Source: Ruminococcus sp. AF46-10NS
GTDB lineage: Bacteria; Bacillota; Clostridia; Lachnospirales; Lachnospiraceae
DNA: 22,928 nt
Direction: 5' to 3'
Assembly: GCF_003474435.1 (NCBI RefSeq)
Contig: NZ_QRNF01000045.1
Location: 1-22,928, forward strand
Shown: positions 14,801 through 22,834 of the stretch, piece by piece
Numbering within the stretch: the stretch's first letter is position 1
Layout: each line of letters opens with the position of its first letter
Program-made: the position numbers and the translations under genes
Notes under the pieces: generated by a model
Told to the model about the DNA's origin: nothing
Database searches by the model: none
What the model saw: the letters and a program-made list of their open reading frames with translations, nothing else

Positions 14801-16042
14801 TTACAGATAGATATAATCATTCATTACCGGCTGCAGACCATGATCTTTCAGTGCATTAAAAACTTCATCCACAGATCTTCCGTCTGAAATCTCAAACTGG
14901 TCATCACCTTTATCCTCAATATCATCTACATGGCTTCCGATTCCTGTGCTGACACCTGCTGAAATCTTGGTTGCTGCGATATTTACCAGATTATCGCGGA
15001 CACGCTCGCACTCTCTGGTGGATACGGTAATGCTTGCAAATGGCATAAACAGACGATATGCACAAACTACCTGAAGAAGCTGCGGTTCGTGGACATCTTT
15101 CGGATTGATTCGGTCATTGTTGATGATCGGGCGAAGTCTCGGGCAGGAAAAAGCAATCTCTGCGTGTGGATATTTCCTCTGCAAAAGATATGCGTGATAT
15201 CCTGTTGCAAAAGCATCTTTGCGGAAATCATCCAGTCCCAGAAGAGCTGCAAAACCGACTCCTCGCATGCCACCTTTTAACGCACGTTCCTGTGTATTTA
15301 ATCTATATGGAAAAATCCTCTTGTGACCTGCCAGATGCAGGGTTTCGTATTTATCAGAATTATAGGTCTCCTGGAAAACAGTTACATAATCTGCACCGCA
15401 TTTGTGAAGATATGCATACTCATCAGAATTCATCGGATACACTTCAAGACCTACCACCTTGAAATATTTCCGGGCAATCTCGCAGGCTTTTCCGATATAT
15501 TCTACATTGGATTTGGATTTGCTTTCGCCGGTAAGGATCAGGATTTCCTGAAGGCCGGTTTCTGCAATAGCTGCCATTTCCTTCTCAATCTCTTCCTCAT
15601 TCAGCTGTGCACGGCGGATCTTGTTGTGGCAGTTAAATCCACAGTAAATACAGTAATTTTCGCAGTAGTTTGCAATGTAGATCGGTGTAAACATACAGAC
15701 ACTGTTTCCAAAATGTTTCCTTGTTTCGATCCGTGCAGCCTGTGCGATTTCTTCCAGAAGTGGAAGTGCTGCTGGCGAAAGCAGGGCTTTAAAATCCTCC
15801 GGCGTACGGTTGTCATGAGCAAGTGCCCTCCGTACATCTGCTTCTGTATATTTATCATAATCATATGCATTCATTGCAGAAATAACCTGATCCATTACAT
15901 CAGATTCTTCCAGCTGCTCCATATCCGGAAGGTATTTCATATGATCGATACGGTTCTTTTTCATATCTTCCAGAATTTCTTCATTTACGATACTTTCATT
16001 AAAATGGCCGTCCTGCTGACTGGCCTGTACTGTTTCTGCCAT
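14801..16042 (-). CDS. thiH: 2-iminoacetate synthase (radical SAM, thiazole synthesis)
   Basis: About 413 residues. The radical SAM motif CENYCIYCGF places cluster cysteines at 127, 131 and 134. Typical ThiH segments follow: ILILTGESKSKSNVEYI, LEVYPMNSDEYAYL, FQETYNSDKYETLH, GMRGVGFAALLGLDDFRKDA, TGIGSHVDD, and the ending QFEISDGRSVDEV...GLQPVMNDYIYL. It cleaves tyrosine to dehydroglycine for the thiazole ring, working with ThiG and ThiS thiocarboxylate. HydG has the same core but a longer C-terminal cysteine domain that is absent here. GGAG is 13 bases before ATG 16042, rather far, so a later start is possible. The 166-base gap to thiG holds a TTTCAATTGAAA palindrome (16115-16126) and no clear gene. 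Confidence 0.93.
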   Translation of the reverse strand: MAETVQASQQDGHFNESIVNEEILEDMKKNRIDHMKYLPDMEQLEESDVMDQVISAMNAYDYDKYTEADVRRALAHDNRTPEDFKALLSPAALPLLEEIAQAARIETRKHFGNSVCMFTPIYIANYCENYCIYCGFNCHNKIRRAQLNEEEIEKEMAAIAETGLQEILILTGESKSKSNVEYIGKACEIARKYFKVVGLEVYPMNSDEYAYLHKCGADYVTVFQETYNSDKYETLHLAGHKRIFPYRLNTQERALKGGMRGVGFAALLGLDDFRKDAFATGYHAYLLQRKYPHAEIAFSCPRLRPIINNDRINPKDVHEPQLLQVVCAYRLFMPFASITVSTRECERVRDNLVNIAATKISAGVSTGIGSHVDDIEDKGDDQFEISDGRSVDEVFNALKDHGLQPVMNDYIYL

Positions 16043-16208
16043 TACTCTTATGTCGCTCCTCTCATATATTGCAGCAATGTTCTGTTTCTCACTGATGAAT
16101 ATCTATAAACTCAATTTCAATTGAAACCAGACAATACCTGCGATTCACTGCACAGGCAGCGGCTGTCCCCCGCTTAGTGTTCTGCGTTCAATCATTCATT
16201 TATCAATT

Positions 16209-16994
16209 TTACTCATGAAGAAATCCGGTCAATGGTGAGGATGCACTTGCACCTCTCTCCAGAGTTCTTCCCATACCTGAAAGATATGCACTTCTTCCTG
16301 CCTCAATAGCTTTCTTAAAGGCTTCCGCCATAACACGGACGTCTCCTGCAGTTGCAATAGCTGTATTTGCCATAACCGCTGCTGCGCCCATTTCCATTGC
16401 TTCACATGCCTGTGACGGACGGCCGATTCCAGCGTCTACGATGATCGGAAGGTCGATCTCATCGATGAGGATCTGGATAAATTCTTTTGTGCAGATTCCT
16501 TTGTTGGAACCGATCGGAGAGCCAAGTGGCATTACGCAGGCAGCTCCTGCATTTACCAGATCTCTGGCTGCATTCAGATCCGGATACATGTACGGCATGA
16601 CTACGAAGCCCTCTTTTGCAAGGATTTCGGTTGCTTTGATAGTTTCATAATTATCCGGAAGAAGATATTTGGAATCGTGGATAACTTCAATCTTTACAAA
16701 ATCTCCGCAGCCAAGCTCGCGGGAAAGTCTTGCAATGCGGACTGCCTCCTGTGCATTTCTGGCCCCTGATGTATTCGGAAGAAGTGTAACATCCTTCGGC
16801 ACATAGTCAAGAATGTTCGCAAGTCCACCCTCATTTGCACGTCGCAGGGCAAGTGTTACGATCTGAGTTCCTGCTTTTTCAATACATGCTTTTACAAGCT
16901 CTAGGGAAAATTTTCCTGAACCAAGGATAAAACGGGAAGTAAACTCATGACCTCCCAGAACCAGTTTGTCTTCATTTGTGTTTGCTGTTGTCAT
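16209..16994 (-). CDS. thiG: Thiazole synthase
   Basis: 261 residues, normal for ThiG. Hallmarks: the [17 protein letters not shown] terminus, [31 protein letters not shown], the Schiff-base lysine in [10 protein letters not shown] (Lys101), [19 protein letters not shown] [40 protein letters not shown]. It condenses deoxyxylulose phosphate, dehydroglycine and ThiS thiocarboxylate into the thiazole phosphate in the cytosol. AAAGGTGGA precedes ATG 16994. It is the second gene of the riboswitch-controlled operon, 49 bases after thiS. Confidence 0.96.
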   Translation of the reverse strand: MTTANTNEDKLVLGGHEFTSRFILGSGKFSLELVKACIEKAGTQIVTLALRRANEGGLANILDYVPKDVTLLPNTSGARNAQEAVRIARLSRELGCGDFVKIEVIHDSKYLLPDNYETIKATEILAKEGFVVMPYMYPDLNAARDLVNAGAACVMPLGSPIGSNKGICTKEFIQILIDEIDLPIIVDAGIGRPSQACEAMEMGAAAVMANTAIATAGDVRVMAEAFKKAIEAGRSAYLSGMGRTLERGASASSPLTGFLHE

Positions 16995-17043
16995 TTTTTA
17001 TGTCCACCTTTCTTTATGTCTGTTTGCAGAAAATATTTTCACA

Positions 17044-17247
17044 TCAGCAGCTTCCGCCGCCCATAAACTGCAGAATCTCCACAACATCGCCATCTTTCAG
17101 TACTGTTGTATCGTAAGTGTCTCTCTTAATGATTTCTTCATTCAGCTCTACTACAACCTGCACCGGAACATAATTACATGCTTCCAGATATTCTGTTACT
17201 GTCACCGGCTTTTCCAATGTTCTGTTTTCACCATTTACTGTGATCAT
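17044..17247 (-). CDS. thiS: Thiazole-synthesis sulfur carrier ThiS with Ser-Cys tail
   Basis: A 67-residue beta-grasp protein beginning MITVNGENRTLEKPVTVTEY and ending LKDGDVVEILQFMGGGSC. Location first in thiSGH and the KDGDVVEI...GG end identify ThiS, the sulfur donor for the thiazole ring. Standard ThiS ends at Gly-Gly; here Ser-Cys follows (codons AGC TGC TGA, 17052-17044). Activation would need removal of the tail, and the window holds a JAMM protease (5447-5863) and one E1 (5901-6707) that could act on it. AAGGAG lies five bases before the ATG. The tail could instead be a natural variant cleaved by another protease. Confidence 0.9.
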   Translation of the reverse strand: MITVNGENRTLEKPVTVTEYLEACNYVPVQVVVELNEEIIKRDTYDTTVLKDGDVVEILQFMGGGSC

Positions 17248-17287
17248 GATCTCTCCTTTCCGGAAACTTCAAAAGCTATTCGTCAAT

Positions 17288-17341
17288 AAAAAAGAGTTCA
17301 CAAAGAAATACACCCGCGGTGGTGCACCCCTTCATGAACTC
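17288..17341 (-). terminator. Second hairpin in the thi leader, terminator-like
   Basis: On the minus strand GAGTTCA (17341-17335) pairs with TGAACTC (17300-17294) followed by six Ts. The loop contains a GGTGCACCACC-rich inner hairpin. The upstream stretch TGAAC-TGA-GTTCA (17347-17335) offers an alternative hairpin that would break the first arm. It lies between the TPP-riboswitch terminator and thiS. Confidence 0.6.
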
Positions 17342-17397
17342 AGTTCACTCTCAAAATTTCCTGTATTCAACTATTTTGTAAATCCTGATCATAAATA

Positions 17398-17425
17398 AAA
17401 AAAGGAGATACACCAAAGTATCTCC
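17398..17425 (-). terminator. TPP riboswitch expression-platform terminator
   Basis: On the minus strand GGAGATAC (17425-17418), loop TTTGGT, GTATCTCC (17411-17404), then seven Ts. It follows the TPP aptamer by about 16 bases and precedes thiS, as expected for transcription attenuation by thiamine pyrophosphate. Confidence 0.88.
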
Positions 17426-17440
17426 CGTAAATTCATCCTA

Positions 17441-17530
17441 TACGTTCCTACGTTGGCATTATCCAAATCAGGTATAAGGGTCGAAGTTGAAGACTTCCTC
17501 TCAGCCTGCCATCACAAGCTCCCCTGTTAT
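17441..17530 (-). ncRNA. TPP riboswitch (THI element)
   Basis: The minus strand reads ACAGGGGAGCTTG, later GGCTGAGAGGAAG, then GACCCTTATACCTGATTTGG and ATAATGCCAACGTAGGAA, the conserved order of a TPP aptamer (CUGAGA, ACCUGAUYUGGAUAAUGCC, GCGUAGG). It lies between a consensus promoter and thiS and is followed by a terminator hairpin, so the operon should be turned off by thiamine pyrophosphate. End positions are approximate. Confidence 0.95.
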
Positions 17531-17541
17531 TTACATGATTT

Positions 17542-17570
17542 AGTATAATTCCGATTCTGCTTCATGTCAA
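17542..17570 (-). promoter_or_regulatory. Promoter of the thi operon
   Basis: On the minus strand -35 TTGACA (17570-17565), a 17-base spacer and -10 TATACT (17547-17542), giving a start a few bases upstream of the TPP aptamer. Confidence 0.85.
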
Positions 17571-17615
17571 GAACAATCAGCGGATATTCGCAATCCGCTT
17601 TCGCTACTTGCTCAT

Positions 17616-17635
17616 AAAAAAGTCGCTCCCGCGAC
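17616..17635. terminator. Terminator after cysA
   Basis: On the minus strand GTCGC (17635-17631), GGGA loop, GCGAC (17626-17622) and six Ts, starting 8 bases after the cysA stop. A T-run also follows on the plus strand, so it could act in both directions. A second hairpin, GCGGAT/ATCCGC (17580-17598), lies just beyond. Confidence 0.83.
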
Positions 17636-17642
17636 ATTTTTT

Positions 17643-18701
17643 TTATATGACCAGCCAATCCTCAACCATGGCTGTATTATGAAGCAGTACCGCTTCATTT
17701 CCCTTCGTTACAAAAATCCTCTGCACAAACACATCCACAACTTCGCCTTCCCGGACGGGTTCTTCGTCCAGACTTCGTCTGGCACTTAACACAGTGTCGC
17801 CTACCCGAACTTTCAGTTCCAGGCTGCTGCCGCGGAAAGCTACTCGTTCTACGACGCCTTCTGTTGCAGAACTCTTATATTTCTGCTCCTCATTTTTCTT
17901 CGTCACCTTCACAAATTCCGGCCGCACAATGGCTTTTTCACCACCCGGAACTTCCTCGAAGTGATTGAATACCTGGTAATCATCGATCACAGAAGTCTGC
18001 CCGAAAAATCCCGCAGTAAACGCAGTATCCGGATTCTGGTAAACCTCCAGAGGTGTTCCCTTCTGCTCGATACGTCCACGGTTGGTAATAATGATCTCAT
18101 CTGCCACCTCAATAGCCTCATCCTGGTCATGGGTAACAAAAATACTGGTGATTCCCAGCTTCTCGATCATATCCTTCAGCCAGCTTCGAAGCTCTGTACG
18201 AATCTTCGCGTCAATAGCGGCAAAAGGCTCATCCAGAAGGAGAAGCTGCGGATTCGGAGCCAGTGCCCGTGCAAAAGCAACTCGCTGTCTCTGGCCACCG
18301 GACAGCTGGCTTGGATATCTTTTTTCCAGCCCTTTCAGCCCGATCAGCTCTACCAGTTCCATAACCCTCTGCTTAATATATTTCTTATCTGCCTTCTGTA
18401 CCTTCAGGCCAAACGCAATATTATCATACACCGTCATATATCGGAAAAGAGCATAATTCTGGAACACAAATCCAATGCCTCGCTCGCTGGCAGGCACATC
18501 ATTGACCACTCTTCCGTCAATGATGATCTCACCGCTGTCCGGCTGCTCCAGACCGGCGATCATACGGAGAATTGTAGTTTTTCCGCTTCCACTGGGTCCT
18601 AAGAGACCGATCAGCTTCCCCTTTTCAATGCCAAAACTTACGTTGTCAGATGCCTTGTAATCCCCATATGTTTTATTGATATTTTTTAACTCAACGTACA
18701 T
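17643..18701 (-). CDS. cysA: Sulfate ABC transporter ATP-binding protein
   Basis: 352 residues from ATG 18701, which overlaps the cysW end by 11 bases and has AAAGGGGGA upstream; the in-frame upstream ATG gives a non-homologous extension inside cysW. Walker A GPSGSGKTT (35-43), Q-loop FVFQNYALFRYMTV (79-91, usually FRHMTV), signature LSGGQRQR (133-140), Walker B LLLLDEP (153-159), switch His191 in VTHDQDEA. The C-terminal TOBE-like part (about 240-352) is typical of CysA/PotA importers. It powers sulfate uptake with CysT and CysW at the inner face of the membrane. Confidence 0.95.
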   Translation of the reverse strand: MYVELKNINKTYGDYKASDNVSFGIEKGKLIGLLGPSGSGKTTILRMIAGLEQPDSGEIIIDGRVVNDVPASERGIGFVFQNYALFRYMTVYDNIAFGLKVQKADKKYIKQRVMELVELIGLKGLEKRYPSQLSGGQRQRVAFARALAPNPQLLLLDEPFAAIDAKIRTELRSWLKDMIEKLGITSIFVTHDQDEAIEVADEIIITNRGRIEQKGTPLEVYQNPDTAFTAGFFGQTSVIDDYQVFNHFEEVPGGEKAIVRPEFVKVTKKNEEQKYKSSATEGVVERVAFRGSSLELKVRVGDTVLSARRSLDEEPVREGEVVDVFVQRIFVTKGNEAVLLHNTAMVEDWLVI

Positions 18702-19527
18702 CGCCTTTTTCCCCCTTTCCTTTATGCTCCAGAACATTTCTCGCAATCAGAAGGATCACCGCCAGGATCACCAGGATTGAAGAAACCGCAAAAGCCGGAA
18801 CATACTGGAATTCGTTATAAAGAATCTCCACATGAAGTGGAAGTGTATTTGTTTTTCCACGGAGATGTCCGGACAGCACAGACACTGCACCAAACTCTCC
18901 CATTGCTCTCGCCGTACACAATACAACACCGTAAAGGAACGCCCATTTAATATGCGGAAAAGTTACTTTTGTAAAAATCGTCCAGCCCTTTGCTCCCATC
19001 AGAGCTGCTGCCTCTTCCTCATCTGATCCGATAGATTCCAGCACCGGAATGATCTCTCTGGATACAAATGGAAATGTAACAAAAATCGTTGCCAGGATAA
19101 TTCCCGGAACAGCAAATACAATCTGAATTCCCGCTTTTTCAAGTACAGAATAAAGCGGACTCTGCTTTCCAAAAACCAGAATATAGATAAGACCTGCGAT
19201 AACCGGTGATACCGTAACCGGAATATCGATCAAAGTAGTCAGGAGCTTTTTTCCCCGGAAATGAAATCTGGTCATAGCCCATGCTGCGCATAATCCGAAG
19301 ATCGTATTGCATACAACTGCAGCAACCGTTGCTTCAATGGTCAGCACCAGTGCTTTCAGTGTGTACTCATCTGTTACTGTCTGCACATAGCACTCCCATC
19401 CCTTGCTCAGTGCCTGGGTCACAACAACAACCAGCGGAAGCACCAGCATTACAAAAAGAAAGAGTACGGAGATCCCGATGAGGATCCATTTCACCGGCCC
19501 GGAAGCCTGCTTCTTTTTTTCATCCAT
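18691..19527 (-). CDS. cysW: Sulfate ABC transporter permease
   Basis: 278 residues with about six membrane helices; an N-terminal Lys-rich head precedes the first helix (about 15-37). The EAA loop EEEAAALMGAKGWTIFTKVTFP docks the ATPase. ARAMGEFGAVSVLSGHLRGKTNTLPLHVEILYNEF is characteristic of CysW. ATG 19527 shares one base with the cysT stop (TAATG), so the two permeases are translationally coupled. Confidence 0.95.
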   Translation of the reverse strand: MDEKKKQASGPVKWILIGISVLFLFVMLVLPLVVVVTQALSKGWECYVQTVTDEYTLKALVLTIEATVAAVVCNTIFGLCAAWAMTRFHFRGKKLLTTLIDIPVTVSPVIAGLIYILVFGKQSPLYSVLEKAGIQIVFAVPGIILATIFVTFPFVSREIIPVLESIGSDEEEAAALMGAKGWTIFTKVTFPHIKWAFLYGVVLCTARAMGEFGAVSVLSGHLRGKTNTLPLHVEILYNEFQYVPAFAVSSILVILAVILLIARNVLEHKGKGEKGDVR

Positions 19528-20366
19528 TATGCGTCCCTCCCTCTGATACGTTTCGTATTTCTTGCCTGCACCAGATTCACGCCAAACAGGATCAGAAATG
19601 AAACTGCCAGTGTGACAAGTGCAATAGATGTTGCGCTTTCGTAATCAAACTCCTGAAGTTTTGACATGATGATCAGCGGCGTGATCTCTGTATAACAGGG
19701 TTTGTTTCCTGCGATAAAAACAACGCTTCCATATTCTCCCAGGCATCGTCCGAAAGCAAGTCCTGCCCCGGAAAGCATTGCCGGCAGAAGCTCCGGAAAA
19801 ATAACCCTTCGGAAAATGGTGAATGGTTTTGCACCCATAACACGTGCCGCCTCCTCATAGGATCCGTCCAGTTTTTCCAGTACCGGCTGAATAGCACGAA
19901 CTACAAACGGAATTCCCACGAATATCAGAGCCACCGTGATACCGATCCTGGTATACGCGATCTTAATTCCGAACCTTGCAAAAAAGCTTCCCACAATTCC
20001 TTTATCGGATGTCAGTGATGTCAGTGAAATACCGGCAACTGCTGTTGGCAGTGCAAATGGCAGCTCGATCATTCCATCCATGATCCTTTTTCCCGGAAAA
20101 TCATACCTCACCAGCACCCACGCAAGGATCAGTCCCATAATGGCATTCACCACTGTCGCCGCAAATGCGGTAATAAAGCTTACATAAAATCCGGACAAAA
20201 CTCTAGGTCTCGTGATCACCTGGATAAATTCTCCAAATCCCAGCCGCGCTGAATAAACTGCCAGCGATGCAAGGGGAATCAGAACCACGATACTCAGCAT
20301 CGCCAAAGTCACTCCCATTGTCAGTCCAAAGCCTGGTATCACCCGTTTACTCTGTTGTTTCTTCAT
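19527..20366 (-). CDS. cysT: Sulfate ABC transporter permease
   Basis: 279 residues with about six membrane helices, starting MKKQQSKRVIPGFGLTMG. CysT hallmarks include ELPFALPTAVAGISLTSL, the EAA loop EEAARVMGAKPFTIFRRVIFPELLPA, and GRCLGEYGSVVFIAGNKPCYTEITPLII. It forms the channel with CysW. GAGGGGAGACAGAA precedes ATG 20366. It lies 125 bases after the binding-protein gene, with a small hairpin in the gap. Confidence 0.95.
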   Translation of the reverse strand: MKKQQSKRVIPGFGLTMGVTLAMLSIVVLIPLASLAVYSARLGFGEFIQVITRPRVLSGFYVSFITAFAATVVNAIMGLILAWVLVRYDFPGKRIMDGMIELPFALPTAVAGISLTSLTSDKGIVGSFFARFGIKIAYTRIGITVALIFVGIPFVVRAIQPVLEKLDGSYEEAARVMGAKPFTIFRRVIFPELLPAMLSGAGLAFGRCLGEYGSVVFIAGNKPCYTEITPLIIMSKLQEFDYESATSIALVTLAVSFLILFGVNLVQARNTKRIRGRDA

Positions 20367-20464
20367 TTCTGTCTCCCCTCTTTTCTCTTTCTGCTATGTC
20401 TGTATCATCATTTTTTATATGCATTTCCATGCCATTAACAGCCTCGCCAAAGAGCAATTCTTAT

Positions 20465-20481
20465 CTGTCAGTTTCCGACAG
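20465..20481 (-). other. Intercistronic hairpin after the binding-protein gene
   Basis: CTGTC (20481-20477), loop GGAAACT, GACAG (20469-20465) on the minus strand, 10 bases after the binding-protein stop and without a T-run. Such hairpins often raise expression of the binding protein over the membrane genes by protecting the upstream message; that role is inferred. Confidence 0.5.
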
Positions 20482-20491
20482 CTATAACATC

Positions 20492-21516
20492 TTATTCCTC
20501 ATAAATCTCATCAAACACTCCGCCATCTGCGAAATGCTTTTTCTGCACTTCATCCCAGCCGCCGAAATCTTTGATAGTTGTCAGCTTCACTTTCAGATTG
20601 AAAGTATCTGCATATTTTTTCAAAATCTTCTGCTTTACCGGTCTGTAATAATTTTCAGCAATCAGCTCCTGTGCTTCATCGGAATACAGATATTTCAGAT
20701 AGGCCTGCGCCGCAGCTTCGTTATCATGCTTTTTCACATTCTCATCCACAACTGCAACGGACGCTGCGCCAGAATACTGATGCTCGGTGTTACGATCTCG
20801 TAATCATCCGGATTATCCCTCACAGAAAGAAATGCTTCGTTTTCCCAGGCGATCAGCACATCACCCTGACCGTTTTCCACAAAAGAAGTTGTTGCGCCTC
20901 TTGCTCCTGAATCCAGAACAAGGACATTCTGATAAAGCTTCTTTATAAAAGCTTTCATCTCTGTTTCATTTCCATTATATTTTGCATTGGCATAAGCCCA
21001 TGCTGCCATGTAGTTCCAGCGGGCACCACCTGAAGTTTTCGGATTCGGTGTAATCACTCCCACACCATTCTTTGTCAGATCATCCCAGTCATGGATGTTC
21101 TTTGGATTGCCTTTTCGCACCAGAAATACAATGGTTGAAGTGTACGGAGCACTGTCATCCGGATATTCATTGATCCATCCACTGTCGATCATGCCGGCAT
21201 TTTGGATCGCATCAATATCATATTCCAGGGCAAGTGTTGCCACGTCTGCCGGAAGTCCGTTGGCAATCTCAAGTGCCTGCTTGCCGGAACCGCCATGAGA
21301 CTGGATCACATCAACTGTCTTGCCTGTTTTTTCCTTCCAGTATTCTGAAAAGATCCTATTATATGACTCATAAAATTCTCTTGTCGGGTCATATGACACA
21401 TTAATGATCTCCACATGATTTTTATCTTTTGTATTATTACCTGATACTGCAATAGTTCCTGCAAGCACAACTGCTGCCAGTGCGATACAGACTCCTGCGA
21501 TCCGTCTTCTTTTCAT
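20492..21516 (-). pseudogene. sbp: Sulfate ABC transporter substrate-binding protein, frameshifted second copy
   Basis: Reading from ATG 21516 gives an Sbp/CysP protein closely matching the copy at 13135-14151 ([70 protein letters not shown]). After SISILAQ the frame slips to RPLQLWMRM and stops at 20734. The homologous sequence continues in another frame ([12 protein letters not shown] to the end at 20492). One base is missing near 20765: CTG GCG CA-GCG TCC instead of CAG GCG or CAA GCG. Restored length would be about 341 residues against 338 in the paralogue. It is either a recent pseudogene or a sequencing error. The signal has LAGT where a lipobox would have LAGC. First gene of the transporter operon. 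Confidence 0.9.
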
Positions 21517-21548
21517 GATCTATGTACTCCTTTATTTGAATTGAATAC

Positions 21549-21601
21549 ATTAAACCATATTATTCCTATTATTTAAATAGGAATATCTGAAAACGTTTTC
21601 A
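21549..21601 (-). promoter_or_regulatory. Promoter of the sulfate transporter operon with two nested operators
   Basis: Best minus-strand promoter: -35 TTTAAA (21577-21572), a 17-base spacer and -10 TTTAAT (21554-21549). A perfect 14-base palindrome TGAAAACGTTTTCA (21588-21601), of LacI/CcpA type, is 10 bases upstream of the -35. A second perfect inverted repeat with 10-base arms, TATTCCTATT (21561-21570) and AATAGGAATA (21576-21585), covers the -35 and spacer and recalls CymR-type sites (from memory). The palindromes are certain; the promoter hexamers are weaker. Confidence 0.65.
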
Positions 21602-21610
21602 CCTTATTTA

Positions 21611-22687
21611 TCAGATGCAATAATCGCTCCACATACTGTCTTCCACACTACTGCAGCTGTTTCGGATTACCAGTCTGCCTTCCAGCTCCATCCGGACCAC
21701 GCCGGAATGTTCGCCTTTCAGTCTGTCCAGCAGCAGATACAAAGCAAATTTTCCCATATCTTCCTTTGGCAGACTTACTGTTGTGAGCATTGGCTTTGTA
21801 AACTGCGCTTCCTGGATATCATCACTGGATATAATAGAAGGCATATAATACCGGTTCCGGAATTTATTTAAACACTTCAGCATTCCAATAGCCAAAATAT
21901 CATTGGCACAGTAGATTCCCGTAGGCATATCATCTGACTGGAGAAATTTTTCCATAGCTTCATAACCCTCGGCTTCAGTCTGCTTCGTCTCGATCACATA
22001 TTCCGGGATCACATCCAGATTATGCCGTTTCAAAGTCTCCAGGTATCCATTGTAGCGGTCTTCGCTATGGCACTGTCCGACATACCCGATATTCTTATGT
22101 CCAAGCGATATAAGATATTCAACTGCAGCTGATGCAATCTTTTTTCCATCACATAGAACTTCATCCACCTCATAATTCGTAGAATTGCGGTTCACCGAAA
22201 CTACACTTTTATATTTTTTATTCAGCTTCTTCAAAGCTTCCTTATTACATCTTCCGATAATGATCAGACCGTCCCTCTTCCCCTCCACTTCACCATACAT
22301 TTCGTCAATCAGACGATCCAGATTCTCTCTGCGGCACTTACGGTCATCGGAGAACACCGACATATACCACACTTTTGAAAGAATACAGTTCTTATCATGG
22401 ATTTCACTCTCAATTACCCGCAGCAGCTCCGAAAAAAAAGGATCGGTCTGTGAGGAATCGGTTCTTGTCGTCAGAATATTGATATACCATGTCTTCTCCT
22501 GTTTCGCAGAAACGCCCCGTTTCAGATTTCTGGCGGCCTCATTTGGCACGTAATTCATCTCAATAGCTGTTTTCCATATCTTATCCCGAAGCCCTGAAAC
22601 GGAACACTTATAATTGGGATTATTCAGAACCCTGGAAACTGTAGCCGGCGAAACCCCTGCTTTTTCTGCTATTTTCTTGATCGACAT
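21611..22687 (-). CDS. LacI/GalR-family transcriptional regulator
   Basis: About 358 residues from ATG 22687, which has AGAGGGG eight bases upstream; an in-frame ATG at 22759 would add a non-homologous N terminus. Helix-turn-helix SIKKIAEKAGVSPATVSRVL at the extreme N terminus, the hinge-region NEAARNLKRG, then a periplasmic-binding-protein-like effector domain (YINILTTR..., GLIIIGRC, LGHKNIGYVGQ, PTGIYCANDILAIGMLK, TVSLPKEDMGKFALYLLLDRL). It ends 94 bases from the sulfate transporter operon, pointing the same way. Matching palindromes at its own promoter, at the transporter promoter and at the solo binding-protein promoter suggest it controls sulfate uptake. The effector is unknown. Confidence 0.92.
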   Translation of the reverse strand: MSIKKIAEKAGVSPATVSRVLNNPNYKCSVSGLRDKIWKTAIEMNYVPNEAARNLKRGVSAKQEKTWYINILTTRTDSSQTDPFFSELLRVIESEIHDKNCILSKVWYMSVFSDDRKCRRENLDRLIDEMYGEVEGKRDGLIIIGRCNKEALKKLNKKYKSVVSVNRNSTNYEVDEVLCDGKKIASAAVEYLISLGHKNIGYVGQCHSEDRYNGYLETLKRHNLDVIPEYVIETKQTEAEGYEAMEKFLQSDDMPTGIYCANDILAIGMLKCLNKFRNRYYMPSIISSDDIQEAQFTKPMLTTVSLPKEDMGKFALYLLLDRLKGEHSGVVRMELEGRLVIRNSCSSVEDSMWSDYCI

Positions 22688-22834
22688 GTTCCATTCCCCT
22701 CTCTGAAAAAATTCTCCTGACCTGCCAAAAGTGATTCTTCTGTTACAGATTTCTTTCATATATCACTGTACATAATTTCACAGCAATTTTAAGTGTTGCT
22801 TGATATTTCCTTATTCCATAGTAACTAAATATGA

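Noticed and set aside
14801..16042. HydG hydrogenase maturase instead of ThiH
   Set aside because: The C-terminal cysteine domain of HydG is missing, and the gene follows thiS and thiG under a TPP riboswitch.
15323..16108. Plus-strand open frame of about 261 codons opposite thiH
   Set aside because: Cys/Phe/Ile-rich nonsense composition without motifs; the reverse strand encodes an unambiguous radical SAM enzyme.
16043..16208. Sixteen-codon frame between thiG and thiH starting near 16195
   Set aside because: No ribosome binding site, no recognisable product, and too short to support without comparison to relatives.
17281..17345. T-box riboswitch suggested by GGGGTGCACCACCGCGGG
   Set aside because: The 14-base T-box core is not matched without insertions, there is no specifier loop domain upstream, and the region is already preceded by a TPP riboswitch.
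20734..20775. Programmed ribosomal frameshift in the second binding-protein gene
   Set aside because: No slippery heptamer, downstream structure or internal ribosome-binding-like stimulator is visible, and this protein family is not known to frameshift.
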